Assembly: GCA_013399305.1 (NCBI GenBank)
Contig: VXAI01000198.1
Coordinates: forward strand, 1,109,943-1,173,942
Origin: Rostratula benghalensis
Taxonomy: Eukaryota; Chordata; Aves; Charadriiformes; Rostratulidae
Length of the DNA: 64,000 nucleotides
Direction of reading: 5' to 3'
The position numbers and the translations under genes were made by a program. Numbering within the stretch: the first letter of the stretch is position 1; every line of letters begins with the position of its first letter. This document shows, piece after piece, positions 1 to 12,200 of the stretch. The notes beneath the pieces are model-generated. The model ran no database searches. It saw only the letters and a program-made list of their open reading frames with translations, and was not told the DNA's origin.

Positions 1-1189
1 GTGCAGAACCCAGCCCTGTGCACAGCATCACAATAAATCACTGGTATCACTTACACCCCTCTCAACTCTATTTTAGTTATTGCAGGCTCTTCCTCTCCTT
101 GTTGCTTTCCCAGGGAACCTAGACCCTGTCCGTAGGGCAAATTTCAGCAGCTCTCCAAGCCACTTTCAGCCACCTAAAATGCAATATTCTCTTTCTGCTC
201 TCTATCCACACATCTCTTTGCATTTTCTAGGAGCCATAGGCAAGTGATGAGTTGAGCTCAGGGAAGAAATATAACCTGCAAACAAAGCTTAACTTTACAG
301 CACGTATGATTTGCATGCTTCAGGAGGCTGGGGGTTCTTTAAGGATATGCAGATGTCTCTTCAGGTCTACTAAGCTAAGAAAGCCGCTTCTTTAGCGCCT
401 CAGTCTGTTCCTGGATTCTGACTTCCAACATGTGCCATGCCCTCCCCTCCTCCTCCCAAGATAAGTTCCACTGCTTATGGAACATGATGATTTCTGTTTA
501 ACAAGGTAGGTGATGACCCACTTTAGAATTGCATGATTGGCAACTGAAGGGGAAAAATGTGCTTTAATTATTAGTCTCTCTGGGGAAGATTTTAAATAGT
601 TCTAATATGACAGCACTTAGCAGACGTTTTCTTATTTTGAAACTAAGTTTACAGATCCATGAGGCACCATTTGGAACAGCTACTGGAATCTTTACGAGAA
701 TAACTGTCCCTCCTGGGGATCAGTCCCCTATTCCTTTGGGAATGTAGACACCATACCCTAACTGAGCAAGAATCCACTCTTATTTAATGACTAACACTGT
801 TTCTCCTATAGTCACTAAGCTAATTGGGAGAGTCAAGACACATTGGGTTCAGCCCTGTCTGGTCCACCTGAGAAGTTACGTAAGTCACTCCAGCTAATGC
901 TTTCAGAAGTGGCACTCTGAAAATCTTACCAATTTTGAGATGTTATAACCCCTGCTGGAGCCAGATGTGAAGGAGCTCTTTGCAAAACTACGAGGCTGGG
1001 CTAGTAGGACTTGAATTCCATTTCCCCATCCTTCAACTTCATCATCTGTGCTTTGCCAGTAACTTACTACTTTCTCAGACTCTCAAAGACCAAAGGCAAT
1101 TTCATTGGATGATGACCAACTAAGATATTTTTTCCAAGCAGTTTAACAAAACAATGCCACTTTAACCATATAGGAGTAAGGTCTCTTAC

Positions 1190-1214
1190 CTTGGCACTAC
1201 ATATTCTGTCATGA
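1190..1214 (-). other. possible 25-nt micro-exon, minus strand
   Basis: Read on the minus strand, a pyrimidine-containing acceptor ending in tttttgcag precedes 25 bases ending in CCAAG, followed by the donor gtaaga. If it follows the 6954-7057 candidate, its phase fits and gives a short open stretch (HDRICSAK after one split codon) ending in phase 0. Micro-exons of this size are real in vertebrates, but two splice-like motifs this close also arise by chance, so support is weak. Confidence 0.15.
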
Positions 1215-4200
1215 CTGCAAAAAGCTGAGAAATTCAGTCCCAAAGTCCTTCAGCATGTGGTCATCTTTGAGTTGGAGTCTTGAGTATTGGAGTTTCTCAA
1301 TGTGCCAGGGTTTCTTCCTGAACTGAGTGAAGGTAAACATCATATGTGCAGCACAGACAAAGCAAGTTACTGTCATGTAATTTAGATGTAGCCCCAGATA
1401 CCCAAGGGAAGATAGGAACTGCAGGTAAGTGTGAAGTCCCAGTTGACCACATTAACCACTGCATCATTCTTCTGCCCCACTGTCTCACAGGACTCCCATC
1501 AAGTTAACAGTTGTCCTTAGACTGCTTTGCTAGGTGGCTCACATGCATAAAATTTTGCATAGCATTTAACTACCTGTTTTTTCTTTGTCTTCCCCTTGAG
1601 CATTAAAGTTTTAAAGACTGAAAAATGAGCATTGAAAAAATTTCCTCAGTCAGCAGCCTGCAATCTATTATGGCAATTAATCAGAGATATACTTTGTCAA
1701 CTTCTCCTTGTTCTCTTATGCTTTATGATCATGTTGTTATTTCATCGACACAATAAAAAGGGATTAATCTTCATTGCTGGGAAAATTGTTTTCAGGACTA
1801 AAGGTAGCAGCCTTAGCAACACTACTGATCTTGCGGTCCAAATCAATCCCTGAGAGCAGAATTAATTATTTTTAACTGGGATGCATCCATTAAGCCCTAG
1901 CAAGTGCATTTTCAAGCTCTGCACATTATCATAATACAAATCTGTCACTCAGGACAGCATATTACTACAGTCACTGCAGGTTCAGCAAGCCAAATCTGAG
2001 GGTTGCATGCAACTGAGCAGCCTTGTTAGGGCAACTATGAATACAGTGCTGTACACACCTACAAATTCACATCAGTATGCTGTGGCACTGTTTTCTTACT
2101 AAGGAGAATAACTGCAGTAATTACACTGTTATGATGAATATTCTACAAAGCTGTAACACATTAAATTATGGTTACTAAGTGTAACATCACAAATTGTTTT
2201 TTCTAATCTGGAGACTAATAACACAGCAGACACTTCACAATGCATGCTGACACACTGTGGCATTTTTGCCTCTTATCAATAGAAGTTCATACAACTTTGT
2301 CATTAAGCTCTTAGAATTTAGCAAAGTCCAGGTAGGAGGAGGCTCTGCAGCCAGAGACCACAGCTTGACCATCCTAACTGTTACCCATTCCCCTGTAGCT
2401 TCCCCTACAACATCACCTCAACTTAAGTTTGTCTTTAGGGGGTTGGTTGATGGTCCCAGCCAGGACTTGCTGTTAAGTGTACAAAAGAAATAAAGTGACA
2501 TCCCACAACCTTCCTGAGCCACCTCTAGTGAAAGCTTCATAAAAACTCAATATCCAGTAACTTCACAGAGCATTATTTTGCATCACTTAATGTCTGCAAC
2601 CTCTCCAGTCACTTTAAAATTATCTGGTGCCACAGCATCTTATTTCAGTGGTCAAGGATTTTTCTTTTATTGTAGTTACCCTGTCCTTACAAATGCATTT
2701 CAGCAGAAGCATTCTGATGTTAATGCTGTAAGTGTGTGAAATATTTGCAGGTCAATTGCAGCACCCTAAATCATTACTCTGACAGTGGAACTTCAGAGCA
2801 TCAAGTGCATGTATTCGTTGCTTTTCTCATTACTCCGTTTGGCCCTATCATTGGCTCATCGCCCACGAGCTATTGATTAGCCACAGAATCTCCACAGCCA
2901 GCACTGTAGAACCAGCCATAGATTTGCATTCTGGGAAGAAGTTTTGACAGGGCCAATAACCACCTGAACACCTTGTAGGCTCTTTCATTACCAAGTAGAT
3001 AGGGGACTCATTTCACCAACTCAGTAAATAATGGCTTCAGCTTAACATTCTTGTAGTTAAAAGGATTACTAACAAGACTCACTCAAAAAAGAAATATAGC
3101 ACTCGCCGCAGGTACACATACTAATACACAAAGATCTTAAGTGTGTAATAATATTAGTAACACATTTAGCTTAAAGAGTAACAGATGCATAACATGTAAT
3201 ACCTCCCTCTGGACATAGACAGTGCTTTTAAAATATCTCGGAATAAGAGTTGGTGTAAGATAGCCCAGACACACATGGTACTTGCTACTGTAGTATTCAG
3301 TCATTTCACAGGTCACGGCTGACTTCTGCCATCCGGTATTTCAGAGGTATGTTCAGAGAAACTTCAGTAGCAGCACAAACAATTGTGCTCTGATCTGAAG
3401 CAATGGTTAAGTGTTCTCACATCCAGAATCTATGGTCAGTGGATCAACTCACCTACTGAAAAAGCCATGTAGGGCATTGGCCCTCCTGAACCCCAGCTCA
3501 ATGGCCCATAGGTATCAAAGTTTCCTGCAGGGAATGCAGCAACAGGAAAACTCTTCTGCAATTTCAATTTCTGGAAAACTGGGTTTTGCTTCTTAAGTAC
3601 AAAACTCAGAGATACACTTTGTTCGTCACTACAAGGACAAAACCAGATAATCTTTCAGGTCTTTATGTCAGCTGCACTCCATCCTACGCCACAACACAAC
3701 AGCAGCCTCACAAAGGCACTCCTGTGCTACAGTCTACTCAGCACTGATTACAGCTCCTAATAAATACCTCCTTCAGTGGCCATTAGAGAAAAATTCCTTT
3801 TCCTACCAGCGTGCTTCCTGCTCCTGACACTCCTTTAGAAAGCCTGCTTCCAGAATATTCACTGGTGATTTAGCAGTTTAATACCTGCCCCAGCTGCATA
3901 CAACTGCTGCTTGCTACAACCTGGAGTTCATGTGCTGCCAGAGCTTTGGCTGTTATAGTTTATTTTCTTGATTAGACTGTAGACCTATCAGACACTTCTC
4001 CCACTCTCACTGATTGGGGAAAGAGGATGCAGGGAAAGGAGTTTCTTTTTAATGGCTTTGTTACTATAGACATTTTAGAGCTTTACCAAAATCAAGTGAA
4101 CTGCTAATTTCCCACACCTGCCAATATCCAAGCAGCATGTAAGTTAAATTCACTTTCTTGCAATTCCCAAGGTAGGGAGAATACAATTTATAAATAATAG

Positions 4201-4624
4201 TCAAATTTAATTATTTTTGATTATTTTTTTGTTGAACAGGTCTGTTGTGCCCTCAAAAATCAGGCCTCAGTCCAAGGTCTTTCCAAAAATTGTGCTTCCT
4301 CAGGATACCCCAAGCAAGTGCATGAGCCAGCATAAGAGTACAATAACTGCTGAAGCTCAGTTAGGGACAAACAGGGAACAAGCAAGGAATGACCAGGCTA
4401 CTGGCACCACCCTCAGTCATCATTGATTCAAGACCACAGGGACGTGAGAAAGATCCCCTGCAGTTCAACAGCTGTAATGGCCTCATGATAACCAGTTTCT
4501 TCAGCCCTTACAGTTTCTGTAAACTTTTCCGATAGCTCATTAATTAAAAAAAAATATGCCTTGAGTTATAACTCCTCTGTATTAAAGCGATCATAACAGA
4601 TTAGTGAAAAATACAAATTGATTT

Positions 4625-4900
4625 TTTTCCCCTCATTTCCTCCCTCCCCCCAACAAGCTTAAACTAATAACAATAATTATGCGAAAGTATTTTCATTGGG
4701 AAGTTTCTGCCTCTCTGACAGTAAAATCAATTGTTCCGAGAACAAATTTTATCACAAGAATTAATCACTGCTATCTTCAATGACTGCATCACACAATTAT
4801 CAATGTTATTCATGATGTAAAGTATGCAGGAGGGCATCTTAATTACAAAATAAGACTGTACAGTAACTACAAAGGCTTAAAGCTAATGAATGGGAAACCA
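4625..4900. promoter_or_regulatory. AT-rich enhancer-like block with paired SOX-type motif
   Basis: The block has no open frame of note and many short homeodomain-type cores (taat, attaatc, aattat) in low-repeat sequence. At 4729-4748, AATTGTT and AACAAATT face away from each other across a 5-base spacer (ccgag), forming an imperfect 20-bp inverted repeat of SOX-like cores. This texture is common in conserved vertebrate non-coding elements. Conservation itself cannot be seen from a single sequence, so the call is inferred. Confidence 0.22.
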
Positions 4901-5275
4901 TTCCTTATGAGAGCACAACAATATGTATACTCTGCCAGGCCAAGACTTCCTGGGAAGTTGCTGAAGTATTTCTTGTCCCAACATTGAAATTGCACTCCAT
5001 AGAATCAGTATTGTCCTGTGCTGAGTTTGAATATAACCTGCTCAAAGACTAGGATTGTTTGAGAGATGTTAACAACCCTTCCAAAATCAGGTTTGAGTCA
5101 CAACTTGAAAAGCAGGTAGAAAGTTGGATAGTATCTCCAAGTAGTTCAGCAAGCCTCATGGAAGTGCTCAGGACACTGATTCATATACAAAAATAATTGG
5201 GAGATACTGAAGTCTCCTGCAGAAAATACGCCTGGCAAGAACACCTGAGAAGCTGCTTTCCTGGTCTTCCACAGA

Positions 5276-5312
5276 CTTTCCGTGTGACCTCAGACAAGTC
5301 ACTTAGGCTACA
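5276..5312 (+). repeat. MIR-like SINE fragment
   Basis: The stretch reads gtgtgacctcagacaagtca followed by cttagg. It closely matches the best-conserved core of the MIR family (gtgtgaccttgggcaagtca plus ctta) in the plus orientation. Flanking bases at 5259-5275 and 5313-5340 are only loosely similar. It overlaps a cysteine-rich 101-codon minus-strand frame (5181-5486), which weakens any coding reading of that frame. Confidence 0.45.
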
Positions 5313-6953
5313 CACACAGGCTGCTTTGATGGCACGGTTTAAGGACAACCACAACCCAGTTTCATTAGTGCAAGAGAAAGCACAAGGAGAGCCACAACCA
5401 GCATAGAGCTCCCTAAAGGTTGCAAAACCCACTACACAACACCAGATAAAAGCTGTCACAGCTAGGCAAATGTTATCTACCCACAAGAGCCAAAGCCAGA
5501 GACTGCTGAGGTAGGGTAAGCAGTTATCTTGGCTATTTAGATGGCAAGATCTATAATACAGGGAGGGATGTCACTTGGCTCTGTACAGGAATACCTTGTT
5601 AGAAGCATTCAAGCATCACTGTAATACAGGTAATCTGCACCGACAGTCTTTTAGGATAACTGTCCCAGCCCTTAAGGAGTACAAAGAGCTATAACACTTT
5701 CAGACAAGCTGTTAGAACCTAACAATGACCCGTCTGATCTTCTTGCTTTAATACAGCAGTCTTTTGTTAATCTAAGAATCATGTAAGCAGCTAATAGCTT
5801 GTAGTCGGAGTGAACTGAGCGGGTGAGCATTAAGGTAAGGCAAGAGCTCAAGTTCAAGAAATGAGTAATCAAGCCAGGGTATCCTCTCACTACAATTGAC
5901 CACTAAGTATGCCTTACTAGCCTTTATTGCCCAATTACCAATGTTGCCAGCACTCTACAGAAAGCTTGCCTAATTATTAGGCTTTTCAGATAAAAAAAAG
6001 AATTGGCCTCACCACTGACCCCTTAGGTGGGATGAAATTAATAAATTGCTCGATGGCATCAAGGTGGTCTTCCTTTGAGGGGCACTGTCAGTGCAGGTGA
6101 GCAGTACCATTTTGCTATCTCTGGTACATCATTTACACTTAACCTTGAACACCTCACTGCCCAGGGAACTAGTCATAAAAGGTGCTAACACACCTACCTG
6201 GCCAGAGCCCCTAGTGAGGTTTCCTTTTGTTTATAAAGAGATATTCAAAAATATCTGCTTCAAATTCCTAGCTATTGTAAGTTGCAATTGCTCAGCTGAT
6301 TTATATCTGCAAAGGATCTAGTATTAATCTTGGATTTCTAATTAATTTTCTTAGTAGTAAGTATAACCTGTGTTTGGTAAGCGTAAGAGACAATGACTGC
6401 ACTGCTGGTACTCTGTGCCATGAGATAAATGATATTTATCATGTGGTTCTAACCATGCCACTTCCACAGCACCCAGTAATTCATCTCCCATAACCCTTAT
6501 TTCATTCTGAACCTCTGAGCAGATCCCCAAAGGATGTTAATTGTTAGCATAACTGTCAGGCACATGCATCCCCCTTCTTTCCAAGGGCTACTCAACAGGC
6601 AGCATTTTGTCTCCACTTTGAAACCCTGCAGCTGTAGGGTAATGACTGCAGTTGGTAAACTCTATGGAAAAGCTGGCCACAAGGTTTCACACCACTGGAA
6701 TCGTTTAACATATGGCATTGTCCTGGGCTATTAAGTTGATTTGTGTCAGTCAGGAACTTCAACAAGATAGCTGGTGGTGAAAAAAAGTCTTGTTAAACTT
6801 CCTATTACAGTCCATGGAAAAAATCTAGGCCAAAAATATCAAGATCTGGCTCAGAGGAACACCATTTTGCTAACAACCTGGCAAGTAGTGCCATTTGTTC
6901 TAAAATGAAAATGAACTCTAGGTTGGCAAGTCAAGCAAGAACTTAAGTCATAC

Positions 6954-7057
6954 CTCAAATTGAGACAGCCTGTGGCAAACCTGCTTTTAAGTGCTGGAAG
7001 AGACCATCTATGTCTGACTACCCCTCCTTTAAACACAGCTCTAACCTTGCCCAGTCC
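6954..7057 (-). CDS. candidate internal coding exon, minus strand
   Basis: On the minus strand a strong pyrimidine tract (gaattttttt, cttctgttcag) ends exactly before this 104-base segment. The segment ends in TTTGAG followed by the donor gtatga. Reading in phase 0 it is open throughout (34 codons plus 2 bases; begins GLGKVRAVFKGG and ends ATGCLNL). The preceding minus-strand exon candidate at 9173-9268 ends in phase 0, so the two join in frame, about 2.1 kb apart. I do not recognise the protein. An open frame this short has about a one-in-five chance of being random, and part of it (near 6990-7025) faintly resembles a decayed CR1 end. It could equally be an exon of a non-coding transcript. 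Confidence 0.22.
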
Positions 7058-8756
7058 CTGAACAGAAGAAAAAAATTCATCTGCACTTCCTGCTGCAGTA
7101 GCTACTTTCCTACAAGAAGCTCCCTGCAGTACCTATACACGCACTCAAAGAACATCCCAGCTCACTGCTCATTGTCACCGTGTGTCTACATGAGCTAACA
7201 GCAGGATAACAGGAGGCAGCACAGGGCTGTGCAGAGCCATTCCCTCTGGAAGGAGAAGAGGCCTTTTCTTTGGCTAATATAGGGGCTTTCCACTCATCCT
7301 CACAAGCAGGCAGATCTATGTAAGCTAAATTGCAAATTTCCTCTTTTAAGTGATACTAATTTCCTTTTGTGTACACTGCCTTGGTCAGGTCACCATACCT
7401 CATTAGACACAGCATCTCAGGTGCCCAGCTACCAGGGGTTCTGGGTTTGGGAAATCTTTCCCACAGAGTCATTCTTTAATAACTGTTATTTAAATAAGGC
7501 TTTAGGGACCAAAGAAAATGATGTATTTTAAACATTAAAGTATTATTAGTAGTAAGCAATAGAAATGATTGTTCTGGAATAGAAAAAAAAAATCCTGAAA
7601 GAATCTGTGCCAGCCTTAATTACACTCCTATTGTATTTCATCTTCATGCTCCCCACACTGAGAGGGAGGGGTGGGTGGAAGATAATTGGAACAAGGTGAA
7701 AATGAGTGCTCATTAAATTGCAGACTACACAAGTACTCATTCCATGTGAGAGGGCTGTAAATATGACTTTTAATGAAGTTATGACATGCTTGCCAATAAA
7801 AGTCATTTACTTCACAGTATTACAGTTAATTATACACAGCTGGAGCCATTTTTTGCCCATCCCTTGTTAACTTTGCCTGGGCTCATTAACCCTTTCACAG
7901 CTCTGTGTTTTAATAACTCCCATGGAAAAAGTATAGGTCAAAGAGGCTGCAGGAATTTTAAGAGTGGGAATGTAGATACTGTAGAGAACCTTTCTAAAAG
8001 TGCAAATGCTCCAGCTAGAAACTGAATGGTGCATTCAGTTCTGGAAAGCACAAACCTGTAGAAATCTGTAACAGAAGCATTAAGGTATAAATGGAGACTG
8101 AGTGAAAGATAGCAGCATTGCTGTGGACAGCACATAGATCAAGGTCATCAGCACTGCAGCACATCTACAAGCAACTTTGCAGAACATGAACAAAGTTTTA
8201 TCTACAGTGCAGTGGATTTCAAACAGTTAGTTCCTAATAGTCTCTTTTGCAATAAAACTACAGTTTATTATCAAGTCACATCAGCACAAATACCTGTTTT
8301 CCCATAAGAAACCTCCACATTCTGTATATACTAAAAAATTGAATTTTCCCATACACAAAGGCACAACAGTTCAGTTTACTTATTCACTGGTTCTAACTTG
8401 CTGGTATCCAGTCCTTTTGCAATCTGCTAGGTCAGCCAATGCTGTCAGAAGCACACAGCACCCACAAGAGAGGGACAGGCTTTTGCACAGCATGGCAGTA
8501 CAGACCTCTAAGCATCCCTTTAAATATCATTTGTTCCTCTGTTATTCAGGGGAGAATTTACAGCCTAAACCATAAGCATTACACTATAGTCCCTGCAAGC
8601 ACAGTATCTTATTGTCACTTAAATACAAGTTGCAATTTGCAAGTAGAATGACTTATCCATCACTTTCCCAATTAAAGAATCAAGAAGTCAGCACCTTTTT
8701 AGTAAGGACAGGTCACTGACGACTACCCAGACTGTGATGAAAAAAGCAGATGAAAA
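7058..8756. other. non-coding stretch
   Basis: Between the two minus-strand exon candidates I see only unique, moderately AT-rich DNA. Open frames here are at most 86 codons and have no splice or start support. Confidence 0.4.
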
Positions 8757-8810
8757 ATCCCACAGAATCCCAGAATTGCCTAGGTTGGAAGGGACCTTTC
8801 AGATCCTTTG
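8757..8810 (-). repeat. CR1 LINE 3'-end scrap
   Basis: The plus strand reads cacagaatcc, cagaattgcc, taggttggaa, gggacctttc. This is the reverse complement of the CR1 3' terminus, whose complement in birds typically runs cacagaat...ggttggaagggacctt. Only about 55 bases remain, consistent with an old 5'-truncated insertion on the minus strand. Confidence 0.7.
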
Positions 8811-9172
8811 AATGTTTACTTAAACATTAACCTGAGCTGAGATGCTCGACTTGAATCTATAGATGAAATACTGAAGTTGGTTATTTACTTTTTGCTGCTC
8901 CAGTGCCCTAAAACTATCTTACAGAATCTGGGCCTGCTTTAGGTAGAATGTTAACACTAAAAGGTTGTGTTATTGCCTCCAATTGCTGCTTCAACAGGAC
9001 AACCAGTTTCATTAAACCCATTAACAGGCAAAAAGGCTAATCTACCTAGCTGTCTTACAGCTAACATAATACTGAACAATAGTTTCATTAATGAAAATGA
9101 AATTGTTGTAATCCAGTTTAAATGAGTCCTGTAAAGAAATTTTTCTTCAGAACTGCCTTCTACTTCCCTTAC

Positions 9173-9268
9173 CTGCATCATTGGGTTGGAGCTGAACATG
9201 TTCCTGCTGCTGTCATGAGCCAGCAAATACAGCAGAATGACAGCAAAATATCTAGCAGAAAGCTTCAT
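9173..9268 (-). CDS. candidate first coding exon with signal peptide, minus strand
   Basis: The minus strand encodes 32 codons from ATG at 9268 to a CAG|gtaagg donor. The peptide starts MKLSARYFAVILLYLLAHDS and ends NMFSSNPMMQ. It has the shape of a secretory signal: a short basic n-region (K2, R6), an unbroken hydrophobic core (about residues 7-17) and a polar stretch after. An in-frame TAA lies 12 bases upstream of the ATG, so this is a true frame start rather than part of a longer upstream frame. No acceptor sits immediately upstream, which suits a 5'-UTR-plus-start exon. The exon ends in phase 0 and the next candidate exon (6954-7057) is open in that phase. I tried secreted hormones, growth factors, R-spondins, DKKs, TAFAs and defensins from memory and none matches, so no name is given. 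It may be a lineage-specific secreted peptide or a chance frame. Confidence 0.3.
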
Positions 9269-12200
9269 TTTTGTCTTGACTTATCCTTTGTCACAATGAT
9301 TCTCAATTTCTTACTACAGCATATCCAGTTGTTCAGAAAGCCATGACTAGAACCAATTCTGTAAGTTTTATCTTAAGATCATAGATTTGCTAAATGGAAC
9401 ACACCAAGTGCTTTTGCTTTGTGCTGCCTAGCAACTTCTTAGAAATAGGGGCTATGAACAAGAAAGCTGCTATAGAAAAGCAACCACCATTGCAGAGCAT
9501 GTTTAACTCCCTTTGCAACAAGATTTTCTCTGCTTCTCCCCACCTCTGGTAACCGAGAAGTATGAGACCACTGAAACTGCTCTGGCATATCAACCAGAAG
9601 AGACACTAAAAGTCAGACTTAAATAGTGCTGGTTAAACAGAGGAGTTATTGCATGTTATTGGGGGAGAAAATATGACCTACCTGGGCTTTTTGTCTATTA
9701 TGGGACAGAAAAAGTGTCAGGTTTAACCAGCCATGATCACTATCCTTTGAAGCTTCTCTATTTCTAGACAACCTTAGAAAAGGAAGGCTAGCAGGACAGA
9801 TGTTCACTTTATCTGATATAACCATACAAAATAACAGTAGTGGTGTAAATAAACCACCCTCCCTTAACCTCCTGGCAGAAAATTCAAACCCAGGACCATT
9901 ATCCTAAACTGGGTAACACCCAGGTTGAAAAAAAGAGGACTCAAACTCTCCATCCAGTATGTTATACAACTTCAGCACTATATCATAATTTGCTCTAATT
10001 TGCTAATGAAGACTAATTATCCAAATAATTCCACATGACTATCTGTTCCTGACCACTGCAAAACATCCTACCGTTCCTCAAAATCCTGTTTATTCCTTCT
10101 CCCTTCTCTTACTCTAAGTCCCTGACTGTTCCAAGTGCCTTTTATTTAAAGGGAAATTGGGTACCTACTGTGTAAATTTCTGCAGGGAGCCCTTTAATGT
10201 AGACTGTTGCAATTTTCTCCAGGAATACACTAATAATTAGAATGACTAGGGACTTGCACTTTGTTATCTAAGAGGAAGCAACAAAAACACAATGAATACT
10301 TATTTAGGTCCACACAGAAAACCAAAATGAGTTAGTGTGATGAAACAACAGGGTCTTCTTAAGCAGTAGTGGGCTGGAGAAAAACTAAGACCATAAATAA
10401 AAATTATAGAAGAAAGGAGAAAAAGATAAACAATTAACCACTCACATTAACTGGGAAAGCATTTCTCCTCCTGCCTCATGGAGCTTCTTCTATAGCGAGC
10501 AGGATTAGACACAGCACCACAGCATTTGGGATTTACTGGTATTTCAACAATTGTGTCAACAATTGTGTATGTTAACAAGTAGGAAACATAAGCTGGGCAA
10601 GGCACAAAGAACACATAAGGAGGAAAAAAATAGAAGGACATAAAAAGCATGAGATAAGGATGGCATGTGCCTTACAGATATCAGAAAGAAGCAATTTGTA
10701 TATTCAATTTGCTGACGAAGCCATAAAGTATTATACATCCCCAATTTTAAAACAGAAAATTTGTTATTTTCAGTTCAGACTCAGATTTACAGATTACATT
10801 TTCAAGGTGATTTCTGCTCAGCAATTTAAGATTTTGACTAGTATGAAAAGATCCATCCATGCATGAAATCCAACATCTAGATTCAAATTCATGCCCCGTG
10901 TAAAGCCAGGAGCTCCCCACCACCAATGATAAAGTCATTGTTGGAGCAGTTGAGTCAAAATGTGGGCAGATGCTGAGCACACCTTACACATTGAGAGCTT
11001 TGCATCTCAAAACTCAAGAGTTGCTGACAGCATGAGCTGGACCACTACTGCTACGGTACTCTGCAGCCCAAAGGCATCACTGTTTCTGGTCCACGGGTCT
11101 TTGTCTTCCTTTGCTTTCATATAAGTAAGTAGGTAAAAGTTAACTTTTAAACTTCATCCTACTGACTAGACTGACTTCATGCTTTTGGAATATGTTTTTA
11201 GACATTTATTTTTTTGTGTTGACACTTCACACCAAGATATTATTGGCACATGAACACATTGCCCATATCAGACTGCAACACATTCAACTCAGACCACTGA
11301 AGAAAGGACCTGCATTCCGATTATCATCTTACTCCACAACCAAATGCAAGAAGCACCATTCTTACCCTTTCTAGCATATAAAGCACTGAAGAGGGCAAAA
11401 TGGCTGTCACGCATGCAAACAGATACATACCTTGTTTAGGAAGTCAGAAGAATACTGCCTTGGCTGAAAGGCAACTGTATGAAGGCTGGTATTCCAACAC
11501 ACGTCCATCACACCTCACAGCCATCAGTTATAAGCATTACAGGTGCTACTGCTTTTAAATCTACTTTTTCAGTTCTATGCACTGTTACCCAGATAACTAG
11601 GCTGTAGATTACTTTCAGGTGAGGCCTCTTCTAGTCTATTGAAGCTCTAATTTAGTGCAGGAGAACATGGTTAACAAAGAAAGCAAATAAGGGCAAGACT
11701 TACTATCCTAGTTATTAGACGAATCATGAAGCAGACAACTATTGCAGCCCCTTTCTTGACAAACACTAAGAAACCAACAGTGAAATATTAATTAGAGAAG
11801 GAGCTAAAACTTGCAAAGATAAAAACTTCAAGAATAATGTTCTAATAGCTAGAGTAGTTAAAAAGCAGAATACAATATCCAGGGAGTAATGCTTAATCTG
11901 CTGGATCTTTATCCCTTTGGAGATTTTCAAGGAGAGATTAGAAAAAACATGTGAGGAGTGTTAAGTCTTGCTGACACTGTCTTTGAACACACGATCTCAG
12001 GAGACTTTCAGCTCTGTTTTTCTGTAATTGCATGTTGTGGAAGGCTCTGAAATTCAGCCTTCATTGAAAGACAAATGTAAAGCTTGAGAGAGTGCCTGAA
12101 TATGAATATACCATTTCACTCCACCCCAGAATCAGGGAAAGTGATTAGGAGATCTCATGAGCATAGTCAAGTCTCATGCTAACTTACTACCACAAAGCCT

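Larger units (their letters stand above)
1..6953. other. non-coding stretch, C-rich on the plus strand
   Basis: No convincing gene body is visible apart from the separately listed micro-exon, enhancer-like block and MIR-like fragment. The open frames here are short, lack splice support and overlap each other on both strands. In eight 60-base lines sampled about every 1 kb between 1021 and 8220, I count 126 C against 72 G on the + strand. In vertebrates, C over G on one strand usually means the other strand is the sense strand of a transcript, so this is probably intron of a minus-strand gene. That link is inference. Confidence 0.4.

Noticed and set aside
5181..5486. Cysteine-rich 101-codon minus-strand frame starting MWVDNICLAV
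   Set aside because: It overlaps a MIR-like core at 5276-5312, has an equally open frame on the opposite strand, and shows no splice or start support.
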